Shown one piece after another: positions 8,450-16,576 of a stretch of DNA of 32,828 nucleotides. Under the pieces are notes generated by a model. It made no database searches and had not been told where the DNA came from. It worked only from the letters and a program-made list of their open reading frames with translations. The position numbers and the translations under genes are program-made. The DNA lies in IMG/VR virus record IMGVR_UViG_3300047552_000444, positions 1 through 32,828 of that record. One strand, written 5' to 3'. Origin of the DNA: a virus. Numbering within the stretch: position 1 is the first letter of the stretch; each line of letters begins with the position of its first letter.

Positions 8450-10717
8450 CTATTCGATGTAGATGGTGGCATTTATCCTGACGTTTGTTGGATTGGTAGT
8501 GGCCCATGTCGGGCACACCCACTTCAGCGTGAAGTAATCCCCACGGGCAACTGCTATTGACAGTCCGGTTTTTTCGATCAAGACATCCTCGGTAGCGTGA
8601 TCTACGGCAGCACTCAACTCGGTGTCAGTGGAACTATTCAGCCGGAAATAAAGCGATGATGTAGCCGCATCTCCCAAGTTCGCATTGTTTACAAAGGTAT
8701 AGATAGTCTTTACAGCTCCACCCTTCGGTATGTATATCCTGCATCTCGACCCGTCAGTTAGAGCTATACTTCCAAAGCATCCACCCAGATAATAAGTAGC
8801 TCCATCGGCAGGGTCGGATTCCTTCATGCCAACTTGAAGAGTGTAGCCAGTATTGATCCGCTTCCAATCACTCTCGTTGTCATCAAACGCCATCCAAAAG
8901 TCGGTGTTGGCAGCAGTGGCATCTCCAGACTCATGAGTAAACATCACCTCACCACGCTGAACTGAACGGTAGGTAGGACTCCCCGAAGTCACGTGTTCGT
9001 TGTTCGTTATACCTAACTGACCAAAGGCACGGATAATCGGATCAGTATCGCCGAAAGTACCGCTCTCCTCCACATACCACCCGAGAGGCATGCCAGCAAA
9101 TCCGTGTGAGCCACCCCAGTAGTTTGTGTGACCGCTATTCCAGATTACGTCTCCTGACAACCAAATTCCACCACCATTTGTTGCGGTAGGAGGTCCGGTA
9201 GAACTGAACGCCTCTCTACGGTATGGGTACGACACTGACTGTGCCGTTGTTACAGTGCCCTTAGAGAGTACGACATTAGCAATATAGACAGTCTGACCAG
9301 CCCCAACCTTGATTTCAACATAAGGACGCTCCCCGGCAATCCGGGCATGACCACTGCTCTCTGCGCCAGCGAATAACTCATAACTGGTGTCAGAACGAGT
9401 TCCGTGAAGGACATTAGTCGAGTAGGTGCTGTCCTCACCCAAAGCAACATACCCAATGAGTGACTGCTCAAACTGTCCCTTCATCAACACGACTGCGGAT
9501 AGATGTCCTGGAGCATCCATATAGGACATATCTGCTTTGAACCGAACAGAGCAATTCTCTGTGGCCCCGCCGACAGCCTTCAGAACCATCCCATAGGGGC
9601 TTCCTGATTCCAGATCCTCAACCATCGAGATAGAGCTACCCTCCCGGTCCTCATCCCCGCATATCTCCTCCCACCCAGCACTTACATTCTGTGGAAGCCA
9701 TTGCTGAGAATCTCCAACATCAATCAGTTCCAGCTTCTGAAACCACGGATTACCGTAGATGTCCAGAGATGGGAAGAGGTCCACCCCGGTAGTTCCACGA
9801 TTGAGCGTGGAGAACCGCTGATCATAATCCAAAATAAGATCGCCATCCCCGACTTCGGGCAGGCTTGAGTAGATATAGGTGTCGAAAAAGATCACCGGAC
9901 CTGTATTAAGGACTTCATACTGCTCGATATACGAGCCACCATCTACCACAAAGGGCCATTGAGTATTGCCATTTCTGACAGCGTAGTGGGAGTCGCTGAT
10001 GTCACAACCAGTACATATATTGGCTTGTGAGCTGACCTCCGTATCCGTTCCGATTACACCAACTCGGATCGAAGCGTTATCTGTGTCGGTTAAGCCGCCA
10101 GTTCCGTCGGTTAATGCACCCTGGAACCGACACTTGCTGAAAGTATTGGTATTGATGCCATTGTCGCTGGTAGTTCCTCGGCCACCTGGGAGCAATATCA
10201 GTCCGTGTGCAGCTACTCGGTCGAAACTGTTCCAGAATGTCCCAAAACCAGCCCCGGAAGTGTCCGAACTATCCGTTATGAGTAGATAGTGATCAGCAGA
10301 TTTTGTCCTTCCAGCAAAAAAACCACCACCCTCTTCAAACACAATGTTTTCAACTTTGCATCGCCAGCACCCGTTGATTTCCCCGTATCCGTCAACATAC
10401 AAGTTCTTGACGATCACATCTTTCGATTTGTTGATAATAAGGTTGCCAGTCAACTTGGCGCCCTGGCCGTCAAGGGTGAGGGGATAGGTAGACTCAGACA
10501 GGGTAAGATTACCCACATAGGTTTGGCCTGGCTGAAGTTGGACTACACCTCCCTGAGTAAAGGCATCCCAAGCAGTCTGAATCGCAGTGGAGGTTAGAGT
10601 ATCGACGCTACAGACAAACGGAGTCTTTACCCCTGCCGGGAACTGGCTGACCCTCAGCCCATGAGCCGTGCCAAACAACACAAGAACCAGCACTATTGCT
10701 ATACTTAGTTTTTTCAT
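8450..10717 (-). CDS. Spike-like beta-helix protein with signal peptide, paralogue of the next gene
   Basis: A 755-residue product. The ATG at 10717, two bases after the preceding stop, is chosen because it begins a signal peptide (MKKLSIAIVLVLVLFGTAHG); the longer frame extends back into the upstream gene. The beta-helix starts almost at once (about residue 48), so there is no tail-attachment domain. Residues about 48-590 match residues about 290-830 of the neighbouring 862-residue protein, including KDVIVKNLYVDGYGEINGCW (99-118). The last 130 residues form a separate beta domain (YYLGGCFGS, SRCRIYIPKGG, then to NATIYIE), like fibre tips. It may be an exported polysaccharide-binding or depolymerising protein; activity is not proven by any visible motif. 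Confidence 0.75.
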   Translation of the reverse strand: MKKLSIAIVLVLVLFGTAHGLRVSQFPAGVKTPFVCSVDTLTSTAIQTAWDAFTQGGVVQLQPGQTYVGNLTLSESTYPLTLDGQGAKLTGNLIINKSKDVIVKNLYVDGYGEINGCWRCKVENIVFEEGGGFFAGRTKSADHYLLITDSSDTSGAGFGTFWNSFDRVAAHGLILLPGGRGTTSDNGINTNTFSKCRFQGALTDGTGGLTDTDNASIRVGVIGTDTEVSSQANICTGCDISDSHYAVRNGNTQWPFVVDGGSYIEQYEVLNTGPVIFFDTYIYSSLPEVGDGDLILDYDQRFSTLNRGTTGVDLFPSLDIYGNPWFQKLELIDVGDSQQWLPQNVSAGWEEICGDEDREGSSISMVEDLESGSPYGMVLKAVGGATENCSVRFKADMSYMDAPGHLSAVVLMKGQFEQSLIGYVALGEDSTYSTNVLHGTRSDTSYELFAGAESSGHARIAGERPYVEIKVGAGQTVYIANVVLSKGTVTTAQSVSYPYRREAFSSTGPPTATNGGGIWLSGDVIWNSGHTNYWGGSHGFAGMPLGWYVEESGTFGDTDPIIRAFGQLGITNNEHVTSGSPTYRSVQRGEVMFTHESGDATAANTDFWMAFDDNESDWKRINTGYTLQVGMKESDPADGATYYLGGCFGSIALTDGSRCRIYIPKGGAVKTIYTFVNNANLGDAATSSLYFRLNSSTDTELSAAVDHATEDVLIEKTGLSIAVARGDYFTLKWVCPTWATTNPTNVRINATIYIE

Positions 10718-10718
10718 T

Positions 10719-11054
10719 TTAGAACAACACCCTGAAAAGTTCATTCCACACCCCACCCCAACTCACCAGACCTAGAACATCCCCGGCATTCAGCGGAAGG
10801 TCCTCAGCACCAGCCAACTTGATCTTGGCCACATCATGCTTGATAGTTATAATTGCCGACGTTGACTTCATCATCAATATCCGTATCAGACCGTTACTCT
10901 CACTGGTGATATCAGTGAAGTCCCTGGCAGCTAGAGAGTATATCTCAACGGTCTCAATCTGTGCCGTACATGTGTTGGCCCAGGTATCCGTAGTCAACGT
11001 TTTCTCTGAATAAGATGGACCATCATAAGCCAGTTTCTTCCATGTCGCCGCCAT
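10719..11054 (-). CDS. Small tail-fibre-associated protein
   Basis: A 111-residue product. The N-terminus MAATWKKLAYDG is nearly the same as that of the 127-residue protein encoded at 11293-11676 (MAVTWKKLAYE), while the rest differs. That suggests a shared docking segment with exchangeable beta-rich bodies. The C-terminal half (IRILMMKSTSAIITIKHD, then AGDVLGLVSWGGVWNEL) reads as a beta sandwich. There is no signal peptide. It lies between the tail tip genes and the spike-like genes, so a virion fibre or adaptor role is likely. Confidence 0.65.
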   Translation of the reverse strand: MAATWKKLAYDGPSYSEKTLTTDTWANTCTAQIETVEIYSLAARDFTDITSESNGLIRILMMKSTSAIITIKHDVAKIKLAGAEDLPLNAGDVLGLVSWGGVWNELFRVLF

Positions 11055-11057
11055 CAG

Positions 11058-11291
11058 TTATTCCCCAACATATTGTCTCATCGCCTGGTCAACTGCCTCT
11101 CTCAATAAAATCTCCAGCACTATCACCACATGAGGCAATGGCAACTTGGACTCCGAGATAAAAGTTACGAAGCGATTATGCAAGTGCCCCATCGCATCGT
11201 CTAGTTTCATCGAATAGGCCTCGCCGAGCTTTTCCATTATGGCCTGTTGCTTCTCTAGTGCCGCTTCAACTGTCTGCTCAGTAATCTCCAT
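11058..11291 (-). CDS. Small helical hypothetical protein
   Basis: A 77-residue, almost wholly helical product beginning MEITEQTVEAALEKQQ. The start at 11291 is chosen because it sits two bases past the preceding stop (TAGTATGG); the longer frame runs over the upstream gene. The sequence has heptad-like Leu/Ile/Met spacing and a hydrophobic patch (LPLPHVVIVLEILL, about 52-65), but not a convincing membrane segment. Its place between two related fibre-associated genes suggests a fibre assembly helper or a structural linker; this is inference. Confidence 0.6.
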   Translation of the reverse strand: MEITEQTVEAALEKQQAIMEKLGEAYSMKLDDAMGHLHNRFVTFISESKLPLPHVVIVLEILLREAVDQAMRQYVGE

Positions 11292-11292
11292 A

Positions 11293-11676
11293 CTAAGCCG
11301 CCACCGTACAGATCCAGACTGATGCTTCTGAGGTAGCCCAAAGCAGCTTACCAAGAACAGGGGTCGCATAGGCGGCAACTGCTGCTTCATTCGCTACCGT
11401 ATGAACAACAAAATCAGTGCCCTGATACCCATTAAACGGAACATTACCAACCGCATTGGAGTGGGCACTGAGGGCATGGGCCAGGATAGTCAGGGCTTCT
11501 GACGCACTCAAGGCAACAATACCACCGGAAGCCTTACGACCAACGATAGTTGAAGCCCCTACTGTTAGAGCGGCTGGGGTATTGTCAGTATCCGCAGCCA
11601 AGATGCTATATGCATCATATAGAGTTTTGAGAACACAATCAGTTTCATACGCCAATTTTTTCCATGTCACCGCCAT
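11293..11676 (-). CDS. Small tail-fibre-associated protein
   Basis: A 127-residue product starting MAVTWKKLAYETDCVLK, sharing its N-terminal motif with the protein encoded at 10719-11054. The body is rich in Ala and Val (LTVGASTIVGRKASGGIVAL, then ALSAHSNAVGN) and ends in a beta segment (GKLLWATSEASVWICTVAA), a composition common in phage fibre and tail-tip accessory proteins. GGAGG stands seven bases before the ATG. No catalytic motif is seen. Confidence 0.65.
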   Translation of the reverse strand: MAVTWKKLAYETDCVLKTLYDAYSILAADTDNTPAALTVGASTIVGRKASGGIVALSASEALTILAHALSAHSNAVGNVPFNGYQGTDFVVHTVANEAAVAAYATPVLGKLLWATSEASVWICTVAA

Positions 11677-11678
11677 CG

Positions 11679-12665
11679 CTAAACCTCCGTGCAGACCATT
11701 ACAGATTTGGTGTCCGATTTGTAATAGATGGCTCCCTCGGCATCAATCAACGAAGCCAATGCCGGGGTAAGCACCAATCCAGCAAACTCAAAGGGCTCGC
11801 TCTTAACTTCCCACCCATTAAGATCACTATTCCACCGGATGATATCCCCGGTAACATTGCCTTCTGGAAGTACCCCTGTTATATCAAGAGGAACCCCATT
11901 GATCTTAAAATTCTTTCCAGTCGGCAGATTACAGTCCGTGGTCATATACTTACCAGCCACCGCTACCCACCTACCTTCGGCATCACCGTCAACTGTGTAG
12001 GGGATGTCCTCTTCTGCCTCAGCGCTATTATAGGCGCTGGTTAAGGCACTGTGGGCTGGGTGTTCATCCCAGGCATACAGAGTAACCTGATTTAAACCAA
12101 AATCATCCACCTGGTAAGCCAGTACCAGGGTAGTTTCATCAGTTCCTGCCAGCAAATTAAGCTCAGGAGAGGGATCATCTATGTTCTCTACCTCAACCGG
12201 AGTAATGTCCTGGCTGGAAAAGGTTAAGGCATTACGAATGGCCCTCTCAGTAGGCACATTGGTATGAGATCCGGGATCACCTATAGTTTCAACCAGTACG
12301 AGTCCGTCCTTGAGCTTCTGCTGGGTGGAATCCCACTGTGGAATCTTGTTCTCGGTAGTAGTAGCCGGGGCCAGGACATAATCATCTACAACAACATCCT
12401 CTTCGGTAGCGTACTTTCCACCCCTGGCCAGCCAGTACCCGGTCAGCCCTGCAAGAACCAACGGGTCAGCTGGGGAAGCCTCACTAGGGGTATGAGGGTC
12501 GTCATCCCACTCATACAAGGTGAACTCATCAGGAACATCAGTGTAGACAATGATCCACCCGGAAGAAGCACTGGCAGACCCATCTATTGCAGCCAGTTCA
12601 GTCCTCGGGTCATCTACCGAACTGACCAAGACCTTTGTTCCGGCATAAACTAGATGCTCACTCAT
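11679..12665 (-). CDS. Tail-tip-associated or fibre protein with an internal repeat
   Basis: A 328-residue product whose ATG overlaps the stop of the tail tip gene (ATGA). Two divergent copies of an 80-residue unit can be seen: about 17-90 (VDDPRTEL, then FTLYEWDDDP, then YWLARGGKYAT) and about 162-243 (IDDPSPEL, then VTLYAWDEHP, then RWVAVAGKYMT). The C-terminus (LTPALASLIDAEGAIYYKSD) resembles a closing motif common in phage fibre and minor tail proteins. It directly follows the J-like gene, the usual place of tip attachments and side-fibre proteins. Confidence 0.7.
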   Translation of the reverse strand: MSEHLVYAGTKVLVSSVDDPRTELAAIDGSASASSGWIIVYTDVPDEFTLYEWDDDPHTPSEASPADPLVLAGLTGYWLARGGKYATEEDVVVDDYVLAPATTTENKIPQWDSTQQKLKDGLVLVETIGDPGSHTNVPTERAIRNALTFSSQDITPVEVENIDDPSPELNLLAGTDETTLVLAYQVDDFGLNQVTLYAWDEHPAHSALTSAYNSAEAEEDIPYTVDGDAEGRWVAVAGKYMTTDCNLPTGKNFKINGVPLDITGVLPEGNVTGDIIRWNSDLNGWEVKSEPFEFAGLVLTPALASLIDAEGAIYYKSDTKSVMVCTEV

Positions 12666-15088
12666 ATCGGTGCCTCAGTGGTTAGGGCTGCAGATGTGAA
12701 GTACTGCCCAACCCCATCAATACGATAGTAGAACATATCCTCCACATACTCCGTAAAAGTGAACTCAATTGACTCGGCCTCATCATCACCAGAGGCAGGG
12801 ACAAACTTCTTCTTTGTTATCTGGTAGAGTAGCTTTTCGTCATTCGGCCTACCGATGGAAAAGGTATCAAACTGACTGCCAGTGTAGGTACTGCCTGATA
12901 TGGTGATAGTCTGGGTATCTACATCAAATGGCCCGGTTATGGTATGCTCGGCATAGGTGCCATCTGGGTCAATCGTATATAAGGTAGCCTTGTTGTGATA
13001 GTCTGCCCGAGGCATATTGATGATTTGATCCAGATAGATAGTAGTGGCTGCTGTATGGTCCCTGGCTAACTTGCCCCCGAACCCATAAGTATTGGTCGGG
13101 TGGATGATGTTGACTACCTCTCCCAACTCTATCTGCACGGCATCCAGGCCAGACTTGAATACCCCATGCCGGGTAATCATCTCGGTCTTCTGCATCCTAA
13201 AGACTGCGTGCCTCAGAGCTTCGTCCTTATCATTGCAAGCCCGCAGCTGTACGGAGGCGATGTTCGGAGGGTAAGCCAGGGTCTCAAACCAGGAGGCTTT
13301 CGCCCTCACGGTGTTCTTCTTAAACTTCCTTGCCTTGTCCCAGAATACCACATCTACGGCATCAACCTTTTCAGGATCTTCATAGCTCTCCCACTGGAAG
13401 GAACCAGGCAGCATGTTACCACTAGAGAAGGTATAGGAGGCGGTCCTCGGTTTGTCAATGATTGGGTACCAAGTATCCCCCAGGCGCACTATCCTGGCCC
13501 TGCCTACATCCTCGATATGCTTGATTTGATCAGCCAGGGAAGCCCTTGTTTCAAGAACTACATTACAACGACACCTATAATGAGCAATCCCATCTCGATC
13601 ATAAATCTGCTCATTGCACCAGGTATACCACTCCGTCCATAAGCTCTGTGACATCTTGGTTGGGCTAATCCCACGCCCGTTGTACTTATTGGTGTACATG
13701 TCATAGGCGGCATTCGCTGGATTCTGCGGGTCAAGACTGAGGTCATTTGCCGTATCAGCCCAGTTACGACAAGAGATTGAAGTACGCGTATGCTCAACAG
13801 TTATGGTCCCAAGATTACCGCTGACATTCTCGGTAGCCTTGACCCCAAGCAGCCCAATCTGAATACCGGGGTATGTCTGTCCTGTCGCCAGGACTTCCAG
13901 GAAACCTGTGACTACTGACTCCGTACACAGCCTTTCCTTAACGGTGGGAGCATTATAGTCATCGGCGGTGCTGCGCCTAACGACGATGGTCCAGATATCT
14001 CGCTTTGGAAGATAGACCCAGTATTGCTCGATGTGCTGCTGAATCTTGTCAGCGTCAGCCCTGACTATCCAGGTGCCACCTTCTACGTTATCGCTGTCGA
14101 TAGCTGAGATGTAGAAATATACACCACCATTCTTAGAGCTCACCCACCGAGTAATGCCATTGGAATCAATCCAGTACAAACCTTTAGGGAAGGTAATAGT
14201 TACGGCAACCGCATCTGCCATGCCATTCGTGGTGGTATAGAAGGCATTCGGGTCATCCAGGTAATACTGCGCCTGCACGTGCTCGACCTTCTTCTCGAAC
14301 GCCCGGTCATGGTATGTATAGTGAAACTCAGCAGCTAGGATCTTGGCTGCATCTGCCCCAGTAGGGAGCAATGCTCCAGAGGTCACAGACCATTCAGCAC
14401 TTTCATAAGACGACACCAGTTCTTCCCCGGCTCTGACTTTGCCGATGACTATTGGATTATTGGTTTCTCCTGCACTCAAGGCCAACATAAAGTACTGCCA
14501 GGTATCCCATCCACCGTAAGGCTGTATTCCAGCATTCCATTTTAACTTGCGATATGACCCAAGAACACTTGGAACCTGCATCACCTCACCATAGATGACC
14601 GGTACGGGGTTGCCAGCAGTGACTGGGTTCTTAGCCCCAAAGGTGTAGGATGTAGACTGATTACCAGATTGACTAGGATCATCAGGAGTAGGAGGCGCCA
14701 GGAAGGTGTTGATCATCATCCCTACACCAACCATAACTGCTGTAGCTATAACATAAGAAATAACATAAGCAGCCGTATTGATCCCGGCATACATTCCAGC
14801 TGCATATAAAGCAGACCACACAAGGGCAGTCAATGAACCAGCTTCACCATGGTATACTGAAACCGAGATGAAGTCTCCTGGCTTTACCGGAGCAGTCAAA
14901 TCACGCGCCCGACGACCATTGACCAGAACTACAAAGTCCTTGAATCCCTTATCAGACAGCTCGGCAATAGAAGGAGCCACAGCATCGGCAACAGTCATCG
15001 CCGGCACCATAGGGTAGTGCCTCACGTCCTTATGCTCAGGTGTAAGCAGGTATGGGACTTTGGAGACTGTTATTAGATCGTTCGGCAT
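12662..15088 (-). CDS. Tail tip protein, fused lambda I-like and J-like (host specificity) protein
   Basis: An 808-residue product. Residues about 25-80 (FVVLVNGRRARDL, VKPGDFISVSVYHGEAG) resemble the beta-grasp domain of lambda tail assembly protein I. They are followed by a hydrophobic stretch (about 88-128) like that in gpI, then NPVPVIYGEVMQVP (160-173) and a long J-like central tip body. So I and J, separate genes in lambda, are fused here. Lambda J is about 1132 residues, so this J part is short and lacks long C-terminal fibronectin repeats; receptor binding may be left to the following genes. The ATG overlaps the end of the NlpC gene by 16 bases with GAGGG upstream. Confidence 0.85.
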   Translation of the reverse strand: MPNDLITVSKVPYLLTPEHKDVRHYPMVPAMTVADAVAPSIAELSDKGFKDFVVLVNGRRARDLTAPVKPGDFISVSVYHGEAGSLTALVWSALYAAGMYAGINTAAYVISYVIATAVMVGVGMMINTFLAPPTPDDPSQSGNQSTSYTFGAKNPVTAGNPVPVIYGEVMQVPSVLGSYRKLKWNAGIQPYGGWDTWQYFMLALSAGETNNPIVIGKVRAGEELVSSYESAEWSVTSGALLPTGADAAKILAAEFHYTYHDRAFEKKVEHVQAQYYLDDPNAFYTTTNGMADAVAVTITFPKGLYWIDSNGITRWVSSKNGGVYFYISAIDSDNVEGGTWIVRADADKIQQHIEQYWVYLPKRDIWTIVVRRSTADDYNAPTVKERLCTESVVTGFLEVLATGQTYPGIQIGLLGVKATENVSGNLGTITVEHTRTSISCRNWADTANDLSLDPQNPANAAYDMYTNKYNGRGISPTKMSQSLWTEWYTWCNEQIYDRDGIAHYRCRCNVVLETRASLADQIKHIEDVGRARIVRLGDTWYPIIDKPRTASYTFSSGNMLPGSFQWESYEDPEKVDAVDVVFWDKARKFKKNTVRAKASWFETLAYPPNIASVQLRACNDKDEALRHAVFRMQKTEMITRHGVFKSGLDAVQIELGEVVNIIHPTNTYGFGGKLARDHTAATTIYLDQIINMPRADYHNKATLYTIDPDGTYAEHTITGPFDVDTQTITISGSTYTGSQFDTFSIGRPNDEKLLYQITKKKFVPASGDDEAESIEFTFTEYVEDMFYYRIDGVGQYFTSAALTTEAPI

Positions 15089-15459
15089 CTATAGAATCCC
15101 TCAATCAGCTGTATGGTCAATGGGCTGTCCCACCTAGTTTTGCCTACACCTATGTTGCGGTTGGCCTGCAGGAAGTGATACTGGTCAATCATAATGCCGA
15201 AGTGCAGCTTACCATCCACCTCCTTGTAAACCACAATATCACCGGCTTGAGGAACCTCAACTTTATCAAACTCCGGGGCATGCTCCCGATACTGGTTTCT
15301 GACTCCTACCTCATCCCAATACTCAGTGCCGTAGTCCTGTAGTTGAATGCCAAGACGATTACCTACAGCCATCACCAGCCCCCAGCAGTCATAACTGTCC
15401 GGTCCCCGGCCCATCTCGGAGAACGGTTTACCTATAAGATCATGAAAGGTCGGATTCAT
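15073..15459 (-). CDS. NlpC/P60 peptidase, lambda K-like tail tip protein
   Basis: A 128-residue cell-wall peptidase-like protein of the tail tip. In the family it cleaves peptidoglycan cross-links during entry or acts in tip assembly. The catalytic Cys is in SYDCWGLVMAVG (about 22-33), and the His is in KLHFGIMIDQYHF. The start at 15459 is chosen because GGAGAG lies upstream and family members begin at this point (MNPTFHDLIGKPF); the frame stays open to 15522, but that part overlaps the C-terminus of the L-like protein. Lambda K has an N-terminal JAMM domain as well; none is present here, so this is a single-domain version. Confidence 0.85.
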   Translation of the reverse strand: MNPTFHDLIGKPFSEMGRGPDSYDCWGLVMAVGNRLGIQLQDYGTEYWDEVGVRNQYREHAPEFDKVEVPQAGDIVVYKEVDGKLHFGIMIDQYHFLQANRNIGVGKTRWDSPLTIQLIEGFYRCRTI

Positions 15460-15607
15460 CTTGTAACTCTCCAAGCAGGCCCAGTTGCCCACCAAAGGGA
15501 AGTAAACCAAGCTCAAGTCCATTCGGCCACCTGACTATACAATCTGCCAGGGTGCGGTTACAGGTAGTGTAGGGACTGGCAATGGGGTATCGAGGGTCAA
15601 TCCCGTT
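15440..15607 (-). CDS. C-terminal part of the L-like minor tail protein, in the +1 frame
   Basis: This 55-codon open stretch has no usable start codon of its own but continues the L-like protein. It reads from NGIDPRYPIASPYTTC through CNRTLADCIVRWP to LPFGGQLGLLGELQ, matching the Cys-containing end (C..TL..C, then LPFGG) of the lambda gpL family. It lies one base ahead (+1) of the frame ending at 15606. Skipping one base at the stop would give TEDI-NGIDPRYP. In gpL relatives these cysteines help hold an iron-sulfur cluster. It ends 20 bases inside the NlpC gene, the overlap style of this operon. Either an indel or a programmed frameshift explains it. Confidence 0.6.
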   Translation of the reverse strand, partial: NGIDPRYPIASPYTTCNRTLADCIVRWPNGLELGLLPFGGQLGLLGELQDESDLS

Positions 15608-16115
15608 AGATGTCCTCCGTATTGCTGGGAAACTTCGGATACTGACAGATAGAACCATGAAGCTGGGCAGACGGAAAGTTCAATAGCATCGGATTCTGGA
15701 CACTCAGCTTAACAGAGGCGACATCTACCGAGCACTGAACCTTCATCACATTAAAAGTTGCCGAGAATATAGGGATAGTCTCAGCCAGTAGTACGGAGCT
15801 CACAAAGTATATTACAGCATCATCCCCGTCAAGGTTGTCTCTTGCCAGCAGTTCGGCTTCCACTAAACCACCGATATTGGATATCCTGACCCACAGTTCA
15901 GGAGAGTTGCCGGATGATTGTTCCTCTATCGCTTCAAGCTCAAAGGAGGATGCAGTCCACACCTTGCTGTCCCAGGTGACGTTCTCCAGATCAGTAGCCA
16001 ACCTGACATCAAGGGTGTGATTGGCATGGTGCAAAACTTCCAACAGGGTAATAATACTCCCACTAGAGGATAGCTTTCTGATCTCAGTCGCTAGAGATGT
16101 AGGTAAAGTAAGCAC
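15606..16115 (-). CDS. Lambda L-like minor tail tip protein (main frame)
   Basis: A 169-residue product. The start is the GTG at 16115, which overlaps the preceding stop (TAGTG) and has GAGGT seven bases upstream; the longer frame would start at a TTG inside the M-like gene. The pattern, with TLPTSLATEIRK near the N-terminus, strands VWTASSFELEAIEE and WVRISNIGGLVEAELL, and the ending NPMLLNFPSAQL then SICQYPKF, fits the gpL/DUF1833-type tip proteins. The frame stops soon after the first of the conserved cysteines, and the rest of the family domain is in the +1 frame downstream. As it stands this frame alone would be truncated. Confidence 0.75.
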   Translation of the reverse strand: MLTLPTSLATEIRKLSSSGSIITLLEVLHHANHTLDVRLATDLENVTWDSKVWTASSFELEAIEEQSSGNSPELWVRISNIGGLVEAELLARDNLDGDDAVIYFVSSVLLAETIPIFSATFNVMKVQCSVDVASVKLSVQNPMLLNFPSAQLHGSICQYPKFPSNTEDI

Positions 16116-16576
16116 TATAAGGACCTCAGCTGGATCTCGGCTGCCCAATAGTTGTTTGCCACCTGCTGTACACGGTCTGCCGAAAGTTCATCCATGTCAA
16201 ACCGACATAGGTATGTAGGACTCTCCCCAAACCCAGGTTCCACCTCAGAAGACCATGGACTCACACCCCCAGGGTCAGCAAAATACATCTGTGGTGGTAT
16301 GCCATACAAACCAACCGGCCAGGTAAAATAAAAAGCCACCCCACCCCGGTGATCATAGAAGAAGTCTACCAGATAGATATATCCCGATGGGTGCAAGGTG
16401 TCCCACCCGACCGTGAATATCCAGTAGTCCTTGGTGAACTTGGGGCGAGTGACCGTATACCCAGCCTCAACAGATTGCTTCCTAAGAGGGGAGATCCTTT
16501 TAGGATTAAACCGTTGAGGATACCCTACCCCTTGTGCATCATCAGTTAAAGCCCATGCCCAGGTGTCGTATGCCAT
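16115..16576 (-). CDS. Minor tail protein, lambda M-like position
   Basis: A 153-residue product placed between the tape measure and the L-like gene, where lambda M lies. The ATG overlaps the tape measure stop (TAATG). The sequence has many aromatic residues (YDTWAWALTDD, FTKDYWIFTVGWD, YIYLVDFFYDHRGGVAFYF) and beta strands, as in M-like and other tip-ring proteins. The strand-loop run GGVAFYFTWP is typical of distal tail/tip ring folds. Sequence identity to lambda M is not obvious, so the call leans on gene order. Confidence 0.65.
   Translation of the reverse strand: MAYDTWAWALTDDAQGVGYPQRFNPKRISPLRKQSVEAGYTVTRPKFTKDYWIFTVGWDTLHPSGYIYLVDFFYDHRGGVAFYFTWPVGLYGIPPQMYFADPGGVSPWSSEVEPGFGESPTYLCRFDMDELSADRVQQVANNYWAAEIQLRSL

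Noticed and set aside
15073-15522. A longer NlpC/P60 protein with 21 extra N-terminal residues
   Set aside because: The extra residues overlap the gpL-like C-terminus in another frame, and GGAGAG stands before the ATG at 15459, where the family begins.
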